64,000 nt of DNA from Helicobacter sp. NHP19-012 (GCF_019703325.1 NZ_AP024819.1:806001-870000); one strand, 5' to 3'; shown: positions 9,689 through 19,947, counted from the stretch's first letter. Program-made: numbers and translations. Notes: generated by a model not told the origin, from the sequence alone.

Positions 9689-10714
9689 AGCGCTCCACAC
9701 CAACCCAAAATGCCTCCGAAAAATTGTTGCCTATGTGCCAAGCAAGATGATTAATTAACCATACACAAACTTATCTTTTAGCCTACAAAGCACTGTGCGT
9801 GTTGTGCAGTTATAAGAGTATTGTTGCTCCCCTTCGAAAACATTTTATGAGCACATACAAGGCAAATGTATAGAGCAATAGATCATCTTTGAAACTTGTG
9901 GTGTGGAGCTCTCCGATGATTTAAAAACCCTCATAGACAAGAGCTTAGAAGACCTAGATGCAAAAACAAATTTATCAAATGTCATAAATAAATCACCGCC
10001 TACTCAGCTGCTAAAACTATAGTCTAAATAGTCCACCACTCCTTACTCCTGCGCTCTCTATGCACTCTTTGTGTCTAAATAATCCATCACTGTATCTTTA
10101 CAAAAATCACCACACAGCTTATTTTTTATTCATGCAAGCTCTCTATTTAAATGCCGACTTCTTTGCCCCTAGATGTCTGCCACCGATCTGATTAACGCCC
10201 CCTACTACTTCCACCCAAGACAAGCAACGCAAACAAGCCCAAACGAGGAAAAATCCTTACTATGACATGCTAAGGATTGACTAAAAACCCCCATAATTCC
10301 CAAATTACATCGTATAAGCTGGGTCTTGTTGCTGTGATTTTTTCCCCCTTATCTCTTTTAATACTGCCTATATCAGTGCAAAAAAATGAAATATCGAACT
10401 ACATGATCTCAAAATATTTAGAAGTAAAACATCTTTTTAACATCTTGCCTTATGTAAATGCTAAAATTTACCCTTATCAGTCTCATAGATAAGATGCTCG
10501 CTATAACGATGATACTGTATTTTGGGATCTTACACATACACATAGAAATTTTGTTCTTTTCACTACTTCCTCAAAGGTAGTAAAATAAATATAATCTTGG
10601 GGAGGTATCCTTTTTATGCTTTTCCAAATCTATAAAGACCAATGATCCCCATTTCTTGTCTATATTTTTTTACATGCTATGACCCAGAGTTTAGGATACC
10701 AGAGTAGTGAATTC
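9689..10714. other. No intact gene; scattered decayed coding pieces
   Basis: About 1 kb of AT-rich sequence between the accessory relics and nrdA. Short coding-like pieces are visible on the plus strand: IIFETCGVELSDDLKTLIDK (near 9879-9940, ending at a stop near 10021), a fragment ending YYDMLRID near 10280, and a 71-codon frame at 10277-10492 with a hydrophobic stretch. None has a recognisable family or a clear ribosome site. No RNA gene was seen. Confidence 0.35.
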
Positions 10715-10760
10715 AAAAAAAAAGCCTCCTAATTTTCTCTTTGGAGTGGAACCTAGGGGG
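10715..10760 (-). terminator. Possible terminator of nrdA
   Basis: Reading the minus strand, CCCCCTA pairs with TAGGAGG (one mismatch) across a loop of about 22 bases, followed by C and nine T. It lies 35 bases after the nrdA stop. The stem is imperfect, so this is tentative. Confidence 0.35.
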
Positions 10761-10794
10761 TTCTCTTTAAGAATATCCAAGCAAACCTTGATTT

Positions 10795-13155
10795 TTATTG
10801 GCAATGGTGGCATTCAATGGAGCGATCAAAGATGCTTTTGTCCTCTAGGTGGGGGCTTTGGGTGCGTAGGTAGTAAGTGGATTTTAAACCCAGCTTCCAC
10901 GCTAGGTGGTAGATTTCGTGCAAAAGCTTGCCATTGGCTTTATCGGGGCGTAAAAAGAGATTCAAACTCTGCCCTTGGTCGATCCACTTTTGGCGCACGG
11001 CAGCAAGGCGCACAATGTCCTTAGGGTTAATGTCGTAAGCCGAGGTGTAGTAGTTCCAGGTATCAAGGCTCAAGTTAGGCACGACCACGGGGATCATCCC
11101 GCTTAAGTTCTCTTCAAACCATTTCTTTTGATAAATGGGCTCAATGGTTTGGGTCGTGCCCACTAGAATGGAGATCGAGCTGGTGGGCGCAACCGCCATT
11201 AAATAGCCATTTCTCAAGCCCTGCTCTTGCACCTGTGCCTTCAAGCTCGCCCAATCGCAAGCACTCTTGTGGGGGCTCAACTCTAGGGCTTCTTGTTTGG
11301 CCTTGTCAATGGGGAAAATGCCCTTGCTCCACGCCGAGTCTTTAAAGTTTGCATAAGATCCACGCTCTTTGGCTAGCGCACTGCTCGCTTTGATCGTTTC
11401 GTAGCTAATTTTCTCCATTAAAGCGTCTATTTTAGCAGCGTGTTCACTGCTCCCCCACGCAATTTGGGCTTGGGCGAGCATTTGCGCCTCGCCCATCACG
11501 CCAAGCCCGATAGCCCGGCTTTTTAGATTGGTTTTTTTGGCTTTAGCGGTGGGGTAGAAGTTCAAATCGATCACATTATCCAGCATACGCACGGCAATAG
11601 GCACAACCCGCTCAATGTCTGCTGGGGTGTTGATTTTGCTTAAATTTAAGCTAGCTAAATTACACACCGCAAGCGTGCCTTCTTCGGGCACTTTAGTCGC
11701 CATGAAAATTTGTTGCCCGTTGATCGAGTCGTTGCTGGTGAGTTTGTTTGCCCTTTTGCTAATGCCTGCATCGGTGCAAACAATCGCCTCTTCTTCAAAA
11801 TACGCTCTATCGCCATTTTTAAAATCCACTTGCATTTTGTAGTGGCTGGAGCTGGTGTTTTGGTAAATCTCGGTGCAAAGATTAGACGAGCGGATGAGCC
11901 CAGCGTGGCCGTTTGGGTTGGCGTGATTGGCGTTGTCCTTAAAGCCTAAAAAGGGCAAACCGCTTTCAAAGTAGTTGGTTAAAATCTTTTTCCAAAGTGT
12001 GCGTGCATTGACTTTTTCTTTGCTGATATGGGGGTTTTGCTCGTAGGCGAGGTATTTTTCTTTAAATTTGTCCCCATAGCACTCGGTCAAATCCTTGCAC
12101 GCATAGGGGTCAAAGAGAGTCCAAATTTCGTCCTTTTCTACCCTCTCCATGAATAAGTCGCAAATCCATAGGGCGGGGAAGAGATCGTGCGCGCGGCGGC
12201 GTTCATCTCCGCTGTTTTTGCGTAAGTCTATGAACTCCAAAACATCCATGTGCCAAATCTCTAAATACACAGAGATCGCCCCTTTTCTTGTGCCGAGTTG
12301 ATCCACAGCGATCGCCACATCATTGACGATCTTTAAGAAAGGGATCACGCCTGCACTGGCACTTTTATGCCCGTCAATGTAGCTGCCTAAACAACGCACT
12401 TGGCTAAAGTCCCACCCGATCCCTCCGCCGTATTTAGAGAGCAAAGCCATGTCTTTATAGCTGTCAAAAATTCCCTCAATGTTATCAGGGGTCGAGCCCA
12501 CATAGCAAGAGCTTAATTGGTGGTTGGGGGTGCGAGCGTTGGCAAGCGTAGGCGTGGCACACATCATTTCAAAGCGGCTTAAAACCCCGTAAAACTCTAG
12601 GGCTTTTTCATTGGGGTTTTCTTCATTTTGTGCCAAGAACATGGCGATTGCCATGAACATGTGCTGGGGCAATTCGATCGGGTGGTTGTGCTCGTCTTTG
12701 AGTAAATAGCGATCGTGCAAGGTTTTAATGCCTAAATAGTTGAATTGCAGGTCGCGTTTTTTCTCGATCGCCTTGTCTAGCAAGTCCAAATCAAACTTTT
12801 CTTTAAAGCCCCGGACAATCCGCCCCTTACTCTCACCCAGCTCCAAATATTTTTTAAGGGGCAAGTAGCCTTGAAACCCGCTCACCTTTTCGTATAAATC
12901 CTCTAAGAACAGCCTAGCGGCGACAAAGCTCCAGTTAGGCGCGTCAATGTCGATCTTATCCACCGCCATGCGGATTAGGGCTTGCGTTGTATCTTGCGTG
13001 CTTAAGCTGTCCTTAAAGTAAAGTTCTGCCTCCATTTCTAGCTCACTAGAGTCGATCCCCTCTATGCCCTCTGTGGCTTTTTGTATGCTTTGGCGTATCT
13101 TGTCCATGTCTATCGATTCGGTGCGATCCGTGCGTTTAGTTGCTGTCATTTCCAT
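10795..13155 (-). CDS. nrdA: Ribonucleoside-diphosphate reductase, large (alpha) subunit
   Basis: Class I ribonucleotide reductase large subunit, which reduces NDPs to dNDPs with NrdB. At 786 residues it has the family length. The N-terminal 90 residues are an ATP-cone. The active-site pair C217 (SSCYV) and C498 (AVCNL), the catalytic N425/C427/E429 (NLCTEI) and the radical-transfer tyrosines (TYYLRTQ) are present. The C-terminal redox pair is C782/C785 in CHHC. The start ATG has AAAGG upstream and lies 17 bases after the typA stop, so the two are probably cotranscribed. The partner nrdB lies separately at 31.3 kb, as is usual in Helicobacter. Confidence 0.97.
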   Translation of the reverse strand: MEMTATKRTDRTESIDMDKIRQSIQKATEGIEGIDSSELEMEAELYFKDSLSTQDTTQALIRMAVDKIDIDAPNWSFVAARLFLEDLYEKVSGFQGYLPLKKYLELGESKGRIVRGFKEKFDLDLLDKAIEKKRDLQFNYLGIKTLHDRYLLKDEHNHPIELPQHMFMAIAMFLAQNEENPNEKALEFYGVLSRFEMMCATPTLANARTPNHQLSSCYVGSTPDNIEGIFDSYKDMALLSKYGGGIGWDFSQVRCLGSYIDGHKSASAGVIPFLKIVNDVAIAVDQLGTRKGAISVYLEIWHMDVLEFIDLRKNSGDERRRAHDLFPALWICDLFMERVEKDEIWTLFDPYACKDLTECYGDKFKEKYLAYEQNPHISKEKVNARTLWKKILTNYFESGLPFLGFKDNANHANPNGHAGLIRSSNLCTEIYQNTSSSHYKMQVDFKNGDRAYFEEEAIVCTDAGISKRANKLTSNDSINGQQIFMATKVPEEGTLAVCNLASLNLSKINTPADIERVVPIAVRMLDNVIDLNFYPTAKAKKTNLKSRAIGLGVMGEAQMLAQAQIAWGSSEHAAKIDALMEKISYETIKASSALAKERGSYANFKDSAWSKGIFPIDKAKQEALELSPHKSACDWASLKAQVQEQGLRNGYLMAVAPTSSISILVGTTQTIEPIYQKKWFEENLSGMIPVVVPNLSLDTWNYYTSAYDINPKDIVRLAAVRQKWIDQGQSLNLFLRPDKANGKLLHEIYHLAWKLGLKSTYYLRTQSPHLEDKSIFDRSIECHHCQ

Positions 13156-13172
13156 AAATTGCCTTTAATCGG

Positions 13173-14972
13173 TCATTTTTTGACACGGCGGCGTGCCGTG
13201 GGGTCTAAAACTTTTTTGCGTATGCGTAAGTTTAAGGGGGTGATTTCTAGTAGCTCGTCTTCTTCGATCCACTCTAACGCCCTCTCTAGTGCCATTAGCC
13301 TTGGGGGGGTGAGCTTGATCGCATCATCGCTCCCACTGGCACGCATGTTGGTTAGGTGTTTGGATTTAATGGGATTAACCTCTAAATCATTGTCTCGGCT
13401 GTGCTCGCCGATCACCATGCCGATATAGACTTTCGTTTGGGGGTTGATAAACAACACGCCTCGCTCTTGGATATTGAAAAGCGAAAAGGCGGTGGCATCG
13501 CCATTCTCCATACTCACCAACGCCCCATTCTTACGCGACTCCACGCCTCCACTAAAGGGGCGAAACTCTAGAAATGAGTGGTTCATCACGCCCTCGCCCT
13601 TCGTGTCGGTTAAAAATTCGCTGCGATAGCCTATAAGCCCTCTAGCCGGGATTTCAAACTCTAAACGGCTGTAGCCATCATTCATGGGGTTCATCGCCTT
13701 CATCTCTGCCTTACGCCGCCCTAATCTTTCAATGATCGCGCCGCTGAAGTCTTGGGGGGTGTCGATCACCAAATGCTCGAAGGGCTCTAATTTCACCCCA
13801 TCTTGCACCTTAACGATCACTTCAGGGCGGGATATGCTAAACTCAAAGCCCTCACGGCGTAGATTCTCGGCTAAAACGGTGATTTGCAATTCCCCCCGTC
13901 CGCTCACTTTAAATTTCCCCTCGCCCATTTCCTCGCACTTCATGGCAATGTTGGTTTGCATTTCTTTTAGCAAGCGGTCTTTGAGTTTGTTCGCGGTTAC
14001 ATGCTTGCCCTCAGTGCCAGCCAGTGGGGAGTCGTTGATCGCAAACACCACGCTCATGGTGGGCTCTTCAAGGTGCATGGGATCGAGCGGTTGGGGGTTG
14101 TTAGGATCGACCACGCTATCGCCCACATCCATCGCGTTAAAGCCGGCAATGGCGACAATATCGCCCGCTTGTGCTTGCTCGATCTCCATGCGGGCTAAGC
14201 CTAAAAAGCCGATCAGTTTTGTAATGCGCCCCGTTTCCTTGCTTCCATCGCTCTTACAAAGGGCGACCATGTCCCCTTTTTTGATCTGCCCGTTAAACAC
14301 CCGCACAATGCCGATTTTTCCGACATAATTGTCGTAATCTAAAGTGAAAATTTGCATTTGTAGGGGGTTGTTTGCCTCTCCGCTGGGCGCGCTCACATGC
14401 GATACGATCGTTTCAAACAGCGGTTCTAAATTTTTCTTTTCATCGTTTAAGTCTTTAATGGCGTAGCCATCGCGCGCAGCGGCATAGACCACGGGGAAGT
14501 CTAATTGCGCATCGCTAGCCCCCATCGCCACGAATAAATCAAAGACTTCATCCACCACCCGGTCAGGCTCGGCGGCGGGCTTGTCGATTTTATTCACCAC
14601 CACAATGGGGCAAATGCCAAAGCTTAATGCCTTTTTCACCACGAATTTGGTTTGGGGCATCACGCCCTCTTGCGCATCCACTAAGAGCAACACCCCATCG
14701 ACCATTTTCAACACCCGCTCCACTTCGCCCCCAAAGTCGGCGTGCCCAGGGGTGTCTATGATATTGATTTTGGTGTCCTTGTAGTGGATTGCGGTGTTTT
14801 TAGAAAGGATTGTGATTCCCCTCTCCCTCTCTAAATCGTTGCTGTCCATCATGCGTTCATCGACCTTGTCGTGCTCGCCAAAAGTCCCCGATTGGGTCAG
14901 CAAACCATCCACTAAAGTGGTCTTGCCATGGTCGACATGGGCGATGACAGCGATATTCCTAATCTGTTGCAT
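13173..14972 (-). CDS. typA: Ribosome-associated GTPase TypA/BipA
   Basis: Translational GTPase related to EF-G that binds ribosomes under stress and helps large-subunit assembly. At 599 residues it is full length. The G domain has HVDHGKTT (G1), RGITI (G2), DTPGHADF (G3) and NKIDKP (G4). The C-terminal part has the family signature [17 protein letters not shown]. It starts at the ATG giving [14 protein letters not shown] and has nrdA 17 bases downstream. No oddities are seen. Confidence 0.97.
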   Translation of the reverse strand: MQQIRNIAVIAHVDHGKTTLVDGLLTQSGTFGEHDKVDERMMDSNDLERERGITILSKNTAIHYKDTKINIIDTPGHADFGGEVERVLKMVDGVLLLVDAQEGVMPQTKFVVKKALSFGICPIVVVNKIDKPAAEPDRVVDEVFDLFVAMGASDAQLDFPVVYAAARDGYAIKDLNDEKKNLEPLFETIVSHVSAPSGEANNPLQMQIFTLDYDNYVGKIGIVRVFNGQIKKGDMVALCKSDGSKETGRITKLIGFLGLARMEIEQAQAGDIVAIAGFNAMDVGDSVVDPNNPQPLDPMHLEEPTMSVVFAINDSPLAGTEGKHVTANKLKDRLLKEMQTNIAMKCEEMGEGKFKVSGRGELQITVLAENLRREGFEFSISRPEVIVKVQDGVKLEPFEHLVIDTPQDFSGAIIERLGRRKAEMKAMNPMNDGYSRLEFEIPARGLIGYRSEFLTDTKGEGVMNHSFLEFRPFSGGVESRKNGALVSMENGDATAFSLFNIQERGVLFINPQTKVYIGMVIGEHSRDNDLEVNPIKSKHLTNMRASGSDDAIKLTPPRLMALERALEWIEEDELLEITPLNLRIRKKVLDPTARRRVKK

Positions 14973-15051
14973 CTAAGCCTCTTGATTGTGATAGATTTTT
15001 GAGTGGGCTAGTATAGCCAAACTTTACTTAGGGCAAACTCCCACGAAAATT

Positions 15052-15255
15052 TTAGTCTTTGTTGCGGAAAATAAATTTATCGATTTTAAAGAAAATGAAC
15101 GCCCCGATCGTCTGCCCTAAAAAGAGATTGAGCCAAAGGGGGGTGTGCATCCACTCAAACAAGAGCATGAAGGGCAACATCACCACCGCTGAAACCATCC
15201 AACGCACCCAATAAATGAAAAATAAGCGGGTTTTATACTCTCCAAAAAGTTTCAT
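15052..15255 (-). CDS. Small inner-membrane protein, function unknown
   Basis: The ATG at 15255 (MKLFGEYKTRLFFIYW) is preferred because GGGAGAGG precedes it. An upstream ATG at 15291 would add 12 residues without a better site. The 67-residue protein has two hydrophobic segments (about 12-35 and 38-58) and a basic end (KIDKFIFRNKD). It lies between typA and katA on the same strand. It looks like a conserved Helicobacter small membrane protein, but no function can be assigned. Confidence 0.7.
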   Translation of the reverse strand: MKLFGEYKTRLFFIYWVRWMVSAVVMLPFMLLFEWMHTPLWLNLFLGQTIGAFIFFKIDKFIFRNKD

Positions 15256-15330
15256 GGCCTCTCCCAAAATAAAATTACAAAAGAATAGCAAAACCAGGTG
15301 TATCGTTGGTTAGCCCCCTCCCTTTAAGGG

Positions 15331-16785
15331 TTAGCGTTTTTGCAACAACTCTTGGATGCGTTGCCCGTAATGCGCGTCCGCCTTTTTAAAGTGCTCTAAT
15401 TGGCGGCTAATGATGTCATTAGGCACACCCTGCATGGCATCGGCGACATTTTGGCAAGTGCGCTCTTGTTCGTCTTTTGGCATGAGTCTAAAGAGATTGC
15501 CGGGCTGGGTGTAGTAGTCGCTGTCGCAATCGCGGAAGTTGTAGGCATAGACCGCCATTTCATCGGTAAGTTTGGCTAGCTCCAACTTGGGCTCTTTGGC
15601 GTGGGGGGCTTCTTTATAGCCGGGCAGTGAGCTTGGCTCATAGTTACGCATTACGCCATAATGCCCGTTTGTCATAAAGCCATCTCGTGAAGAGGTGGCA
15701 AAGGGGCATTTGGGGGCATTCACGGGTAATTGGCTGTGGTTGATCCCTAGGCGGTAGCGCTGCGTATCCCCATAAGCAAAGAGCCGCCCTTGTAGCATCC
15801 GATCGGGGCTATAACCCACGCCCGGGATCACATGGGCGGGGTTGAAGGCGGATTGTTCCACTTCGGCAAAGTAGTTTTCAGGGTTTTTATTCAGCTCTAA
15901 AATCCCGACTTCAATGAGGGGGTAGTCCTTATGGCTCCACACCTTTGTAACATCAAAGGGGTGGAATTTGTAGTTTTTGGCATCGCTTTCTGGCATGATT
16001 TGCACACAAAAACGCCATTTGGGGAAGTCTTTATTTTCAATGGCTTCGAATAAATCCCTTTGGTGCGAATCCATGTCGTGCATGCGGATCTTTGCCGCCT
16101 CTTGGCTGGTTAAATTTTTAATCCCTTGTAAAGTTTTAAAGTGGAACTTCACCCAAAAGCGTTCATCTTTCTCGTTGATGAGGCTAAAGGTGTGGCTGCC
16201 ATAGCCGTTCATGTGGCGGTAACTCCTAGGAATCCCCCGATCGCTCATTAGGATAGTTATTTGGTGCAAGCTCTCAGGCACTAGACTCCAAAAATCCCAA
16301 ACCATAGTCGCGTCTTTTAAGTTGGTTTTGGGGTGGCGTTTTTGGGTGTGGATAAAGTCGGGGAATTTTAAAGGGTCGCGGATAAAAAACACGGGGGTGT
16401 TGTTGCCCACAATGTCCCAATTGCCCTCCTCAGTGTAGAGTTTGAGCGCAAAGCCCCTAGGGTCGCGCTCGGCATCGGCTGAGCCCTTTTCGCCCGCCAC
16501 AGTGGAGAAGCGCAAAAAGCAGGGGGTTTGTTTACCCACTTGGTTAAAAAGTTTGGCTTTGCTGTATTTGGTGATCTCGGTGCTGGTGATCGTCAAAGTC
16601 CCATAAGCCCCACTGCCCTTAGCATGCACCACGCGTTCAGGGATGCGCTCGCGATCAAAGTGGGCGAGTTTTTCTAAAAACCAAGTGTTTTGGAGCAATA
16701 CCGGTCCCCTAGGTCCGGCGGTAAGTACATCTTGGTTAGATCCAATGGGTATGCCTGTGGCGTTGGTTAAAACAGTGTCTGACAT
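15331..16785 (-). CDS. katA: Heme catalase KatA
   Basis: Monofunctional heme catalase, breaking down hydrogen peroxide from host phagocytes and oxygen metabolism. At 484 residues it has the distal histidine H54 (RVVHAKG), the distal Asn in VGNNTPVFF (about 128-129), and the proximal heme-ligand tyrosine in [14 protein letters not shown] near 338. The start has AAAGGA upstream. As remembered, H. pylori KatA is about 20 residues longer with a lysine-rich tail; here the protein ends LLQKR, so that tail is missing. No KapA-like gene follows. Confidence 0.97.
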   Translation of the reverse strand: MSDTVLTNATGIPIGSNQDVLTAGPRGPVLLQNTWFLEKLAHFDRERIPERVVHAKGSGAYGTLTITSTEITKYSKAKLFNQVGKQTPCFLRFSTVAGEKGSADAERDPRGFALKLYTEEGNWDIVGNNTPVFFIRDPLKFPDFIHTQKRHPKTNLKDATMVWDFWSLVPESLHQITILMSDRGIPRSYRHMNGYGSHTFSLINEKDERFWVKFHFKTLQGIKNLTSQEAAKIRMHDMDSHQRDLFEAIENKDFPKWRFCVQIMPESDAKNYKFHPFDVTKVWSHKDYPLIEVGILELNKNPENYFAEVEQSAFNPAHVIPGVGYSPDRMLQGRLFAYGDTQRYRLGINHSQLPVNAPKCPFATSSRDGFMTNGHYGVMRNYEPSSLPGYKEAPHAKEPKLELAKLTDEMAVYAYNFRDCDSDYYTQPGNLFRLMPKDEQERTCQNVADAMQGVPNDIISRQLEHFKKADAHYGQRIQELLQKR

Positions 16786-16908
16786 TAAACATCCTTTCGT
16801 AATCTATGGATCTAAAGCGATGGGCTTAAGTCATAGGGAAAGAGTAGTATTTAAAAAGGCAAGTTTATCCGCATCTCTTGGATTTTAAGGAAGAAAGGCA
16901 CTTTAAGA

Positions 16909-16940
16909 CCCCCAAGCGTTACACCTAGTAACTTTGGGGA
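16909..16940 (-). terminator. Inverted repeat after the DUF1104 gene
   Basis: On the minus strand CCCCAA-GTTAC pairs with GTAAC-TTGGGG around a short loop, eight bases after the stop of the downstream DUF1104 gene. The T-tract after it is weak (GTCTTAAAG), so it may be a terminator or a processing hairpin upstream of katA. Confidence 0.45.
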
Positions 16941-16947
16941 TAAAAAC

Positions 16948-17394
16948 TTAATGGTGGTGGTGTTTGTGTTCCTTACAACTGCAAGGTCCATCAACATCAC
17001 AGTTGCACTTTCCATGGCAGCCACAACCTTTAGCAGAGAGACCACTTGCTTTAAATTGCGCCCGTGTCATTTTAGCAATCCTAGCTTTAATGGCCTCATG
17101 GATAGCCTGTCTACGTTTTTCAAACTCTTCCATGGTCATGTTCGCCGTGTTTTTATCTGCAGAGGCCTTAAGTTTCTCGTGAAACTTCTCTTTTTGCTCA
17201 GGTTTCATCTTTTGCATGCGTTTGTGAAGTTCCATTTTATAGTCTGGAACTTGATTTGGAACAACTTTACCAGCCATGTCAATGAGTTCCTGATCACTCT
17301 TACTTTCAAAGGGATTGGCGCTTGCAAATAGGCCATTACACAATCCAGCCACTATCAAAGCACCAATGCCAAGTTTTAATTTTGTTGTTGTCAT
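16948..17394 (-). CDS. Periplasmic DUF1104-family protein with Cys/His-rich metal-binding tail
   Basis: 148 residues. A signal peptide (about 1-25, ending LFASA) is followed by a helical DUF1104 domain (about 28-118). DUF1104 is a small helical domain found in Helicobacter and relatives, of unknown function. The last 28 residues contain six cysteines in CxC/CxxxCxC spacing and end in HKHHHH, a strong potential site for nickel, zinc or copper. The start is clear (AAGAAAGGG before the ATG). It follows its larger paralogue by 16 bases, so they form an operon. A role in periplasmic metal storage or buffering is inferred from the tail only. Confidence 0.85.
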   Translation of the reverse strand: MTTTKLKLGIGALIVAGLCNGLFASANPFESKSDQELIDMAGKVVPNQVPDYKMELHKRMQKMKPEQKEKFHEKLKASADKNTANMTMEEFEKRRQAIHEAIKARIAKMTRAQFKASGLSAKGCGCHGKCNCDVDGPCSCKEHKHHHH

Positions 17395-17410
17395 AAAAAC
17401 CCTTTCTTAA

Positions 17411-17959
17411 CTATTCATGAGTGGCTGCAGGTTTTGCGCTAGCGGGGTGTGCGTGTTCGGCTTTGCTGCCATGCTCTTCGTGCTCTTCATGTTCGCCTTT
17501 ATGCTCTTTTTTATGAGCGTGGTGTTCGCCCTTATGATGTTCGCCTTTTTTGGCGTGTTTGGGGTGGCACCACATTTTGTGGTCTTCACCTTTACAAACC
17601 TCAACTCCAGCTAAACCCATAGCTTTCATTTCTTGAGGTTTGTGCTCTTTTTTCATTTTATCAAGTTCTTCAGCCACTTCTTCACGCAACTTGCTAAAAT
17701 CTTCTGCACCCATTTTGGCAAAGTTGGCTTTTGCGGTTTTTCTAACTTGGTATTTGAATTCTGCTTTCGCCTTTGCTGATTTCATCGCCTTTACGCGTTT
17801 AGCCACTTCAATTTTATAGTGGATCACATCTTCAGCATCGTGCATAGTGCCCGCTTTTTTAATGAAATCTTTATTGCTAAGCTTAGAAAAATCTTCCGCT
17901 GCATGCGCAACACCTAAAGCCAATAAACCCATTACAAAAATTTTTGCGAACTGACGCAT
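17411..17959 (-). CDS. Periplasmic DUF1104-family protein with histidine-rich tail
   Basis: 182 residues. The signal peptide ends GVAHA at about 20, and the helical DUF1104 domain spans about 22-115, with DFSKLSNKDFIKKAG and a repeated KxxFAKM pattern. The last 56 or so residues hold 15 histidines with many Lys and Glu (HHKGEHHAHKKEHKGEHE). Such tails bind Ni(II), Zn(II) or Cu(II). It is the first gene of a two-gene unit with the Cys/His-rich paralogue and has AAAGGTAG before its ATG. A link to nickel handling for urease and hydrogenase is plausible in this genus but not shown here. Confidence 0.85.
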   Translation of the reverse strand: MRQFAKIFVMGLLALGVAHAAEDFSKLSNKDFIKKAGTMHDAEDVIHYKIEVAKRVKAMKSAKAKAEFKYQVRKTAKANFAKMGAEDFSKLREEVAEELDKMKKEHKPQEMKAMGLAGVEVCKGEDHKMWCHPKHAKKGEHHKGEHHAHKKEHKGEHEEHEEHGSKAEHAHPASAKPAATHE

Positions 17960-18077
17960 AAACTACCTTTGTGGAATTTGTGGAATCAAAAACAGAGCCG
18001 ATTCTACTCATTCTTAGTTGAATTTTAGCTTAATAGCATGCTTTTAAGCAATTTTGTATAGGGATTTGTACCTTAAA

Positions 18078-19856
18078 TTAACCACAGCTACCAATATCCT
18101 TAAAAAAAGTTCTAGGAGACGGGGAGTGCATTCTAGTAGCGTGGAAAAACATGCAACGGGTGTCGGTGTTATGCAAATACCAATTGCTCAAATCCTGGTT
18201 AAAGTTCTTGGCGTAGGCAAACATTTTGTACATGTTGTGTACATGCTCTGTGTTCCAGTGGTTGAGGGGGTGGTTAAAGCTTTTAGCATAAAAAAACATT
18301 TTGCGCATGTCGGTTACATGACTGGTGTCCCACTTGTTTAATGGCTGATTAAAAGCGAAAGCCCCGTAAAAAAGATATGCCATGTTTTGCACATGGCTCA
18401 CATCCCAATTTTCAATGGGCTGGTTGAAGGCAGTGGCGTATTTAAACATGCCTTGCAAATCTGTGACACTAGAGAGTTTCCAACGGGTAATGTTTCCATT
18501 AAATCCATAAGTTAGACTAAACATGTAGCTCATGGTGCGGACATGCTCCACATCCCAATGATTCAAGTTTTGGTTAAAGTCTTTACAGCCATAGAACATA
18601 AAACTCGTATCTTGCACATGTTGCATTTCCCAATCGTCCAAGGGTTGGTTAAAAGAAGCCAAAGCAAACATGCCCTTCATATTCGTGGCCTCGCTTGTGT
18701 CCCAACTGCTTAGAGGGACATCCACGACCCGCCCCATAAACATCGCCTCCATGTTTTTGACATGGCTTACATTCCATGTTTCAATACCATCTAAATTTGT
18801 GCGGCTACTGCCCGCTTGGCAATTCTCAAAAAGGTTTAGAATCTGGCTATATTCTTTATCTTGTTTAGCCCATAGAGTGCCGTTTTTAATGGGGAGTTGC
18901 TTTAAGCGGGTGTAGGTATTGCCCTTATCGCAAAATAAATAACTCATGTCCTCAATTAGACTCGTGTCGATGCTGGCTAAAGAAATATTAGGATTATTGA
19001 CTAGAGCGACGAGCTCGGCTTTGGTCTGTGGGTAGTGTAGGTATTTTAAGACATTTGGCGGAGAAACGCTTTGTGTTTCTCGTTGCTTATCGTCTTGCAA
19101 GCCTTGTGCTTTTTTACTTTGGATTTTTGTGCCCTCTAAGGGCGTGCCTAAAAAAATCCCCTGTGTGTTCGCCCGCTCTAGGTTCTTCCATCGGCTGATA
19201 TCTTGCTTGAAATGCATGGCGTTGGCAAACATGTAACTAAAGTTTTTAGGAGTTATGTGGCGTGTGCGGTTCCAATGAGATAGGGGTTGGTTAAAGGTTT
19301 TGGCATGGTAAAACATGTAGCTAAAATCCACCCCATTAGATGTGTTCCAACTATTAATGGGTTGGTTAAAGCGGATCGCGTTGGCAAACATGTAGCTAAA
19401 ATCCACCCCATTAGATGTGTTCCAACTATTAATGGGTTGGTTAAAGCGGATCGCGTTGGCAAACATGTAGCTAAAGTTTTTCACCCGCGCAGTGTTCCAG
19501 TTTTGTAGGGGTTCGTTAAAATGCATCTGATTCATAAACATCCCCTCCATGTTTTCCACACGGCTCACATCCCACTTACCAATCCCCTTAAAATCCTCTC
19601 TATAAGATGTGCAAATGCCTTTTTTAGTTAAGGGGCCTTGCAGACAAAATAAATAGCTCATGTCCTTGACGTAATGGGTGTTGATTTGGGCAAGGGAGAT
19701 CTTGGGGTTTTGTAAGAGAGCTTGTAAAGTGGCTTTGTCCTTGGGGACAAAGACCCGTGCCTTTAGAGCAACAGATCCTACAAAAAGACAAATAAAACAA
19801 ACAAAAGTGCAGAAACGATACAATAAAAATACCCCCGAACAAGTTGCAAAAAACAA
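18078..19856 (-). CDS. BspA-like DUF285 repeat surface protein
   Basis: 592 residues with a hydrophobic N-terminal signal (about 9-32). Two arrays of DUF285 repeats follow, with units of about 24-25 residues and the core pattern FNQPLxxWDTSxVxxMxxMF. Each array is introduced by a similar capping stretch (ISLAQINTHYVKDMSYLF and ISLASIDTSLIEDMSYLF), so the gene arose by internal duplication. DUF285/BspA proteins are usually surface-exposed and bind host proteins or other cells. The TTG start has GGAAGG upstream. A perfect 75-bp tandem repeat lies in the first array. The cell location is inferred from family and signal. Confidence 0.85.
   Translation of the reverse strand: MFFATCSGVFLLYRFCTFVCFICLFVGSVALKARVFVPKDKATLQALLQNPKISLAQINTHYVKDMSYLFCLQGPLTKKGICTSYREDFKGIGKWDVSRVENMEGMFMNQMHFNEPLQNWNTARVKNFSYMFANAIRFNQPINSWNTSNGVDFSYMFANAIRFNQPINSWNTSNGVDFSYMFYHAKTFNQPLSHWNRTRHITPKNFSYMFANAMHFKQDISRWKNLERANTQGIFLGTPLEGTKIQSKKAQGLQDDKQRETQSVSPPNVLKYLHYPQTKAELVALVNNPNISLASIDTSLIEDMSYLFCDKGNTYTRLKQLPIKNGTLWAKQDKEYSQILNLFENCQAGSSRTNLDGIETWNVSHVKNMEAMFMGRVVDVPLSSWDTSEATNMKGMFALASFNQPLDDWEMQHVQDTSFMFYGCKDFNQNLNHWDVEHVRTMSYMFSLTYGFNGNITRWKLSSVTDLQGMFKYATAFNQPIENWDVSHVQNMAYLFYGAFAFNQPLNKWDTSHVTDMRKMFFYAKSFNHPLNHWNTEHVHNMYKMFAYAKNFNQDLSNWYLHNTDTRCMFFHATRMHSPSPRTFFKDIGSCG
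19312..19461. repeat. Perfect 75-bp tandem duplication inside the DUF285 gene
   Basis: Bases 19312-19386 and 19387-19461 are identical, and 14 bases of a third copy follow. Each copy codes for one 25-residue DUF285 unit, so gain or loss keeps the frame. Confidence 0.95.
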
Positions 19857-19947
19857 AAACCTTCCTGTATACTAACACAAAAAGTGTTAAAAGTCTAAAC
19901 TCTAACTCTTTTGTGTGGAGTTAAAGATCGCCTTGTATGACTTATGC

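Noticed and set aside
10707..11024. 105-codon plus-strand frame over the end of nrdA
   Set aside because: Lies antisense to the conserved C-terminus of nrdA; composition is explained by that gene.
15331..16785. Truncated katA
   Set aside because: The missing lysine-rich tail is outside the catalase fold; all catalytic residues are present, so the gene is taken as intact.
19253..19508. Long frames on both strands over the 75-bp repeat
   Set aside because: They arise from the repeat being open in several frames; the DUF285 frame is the real one.
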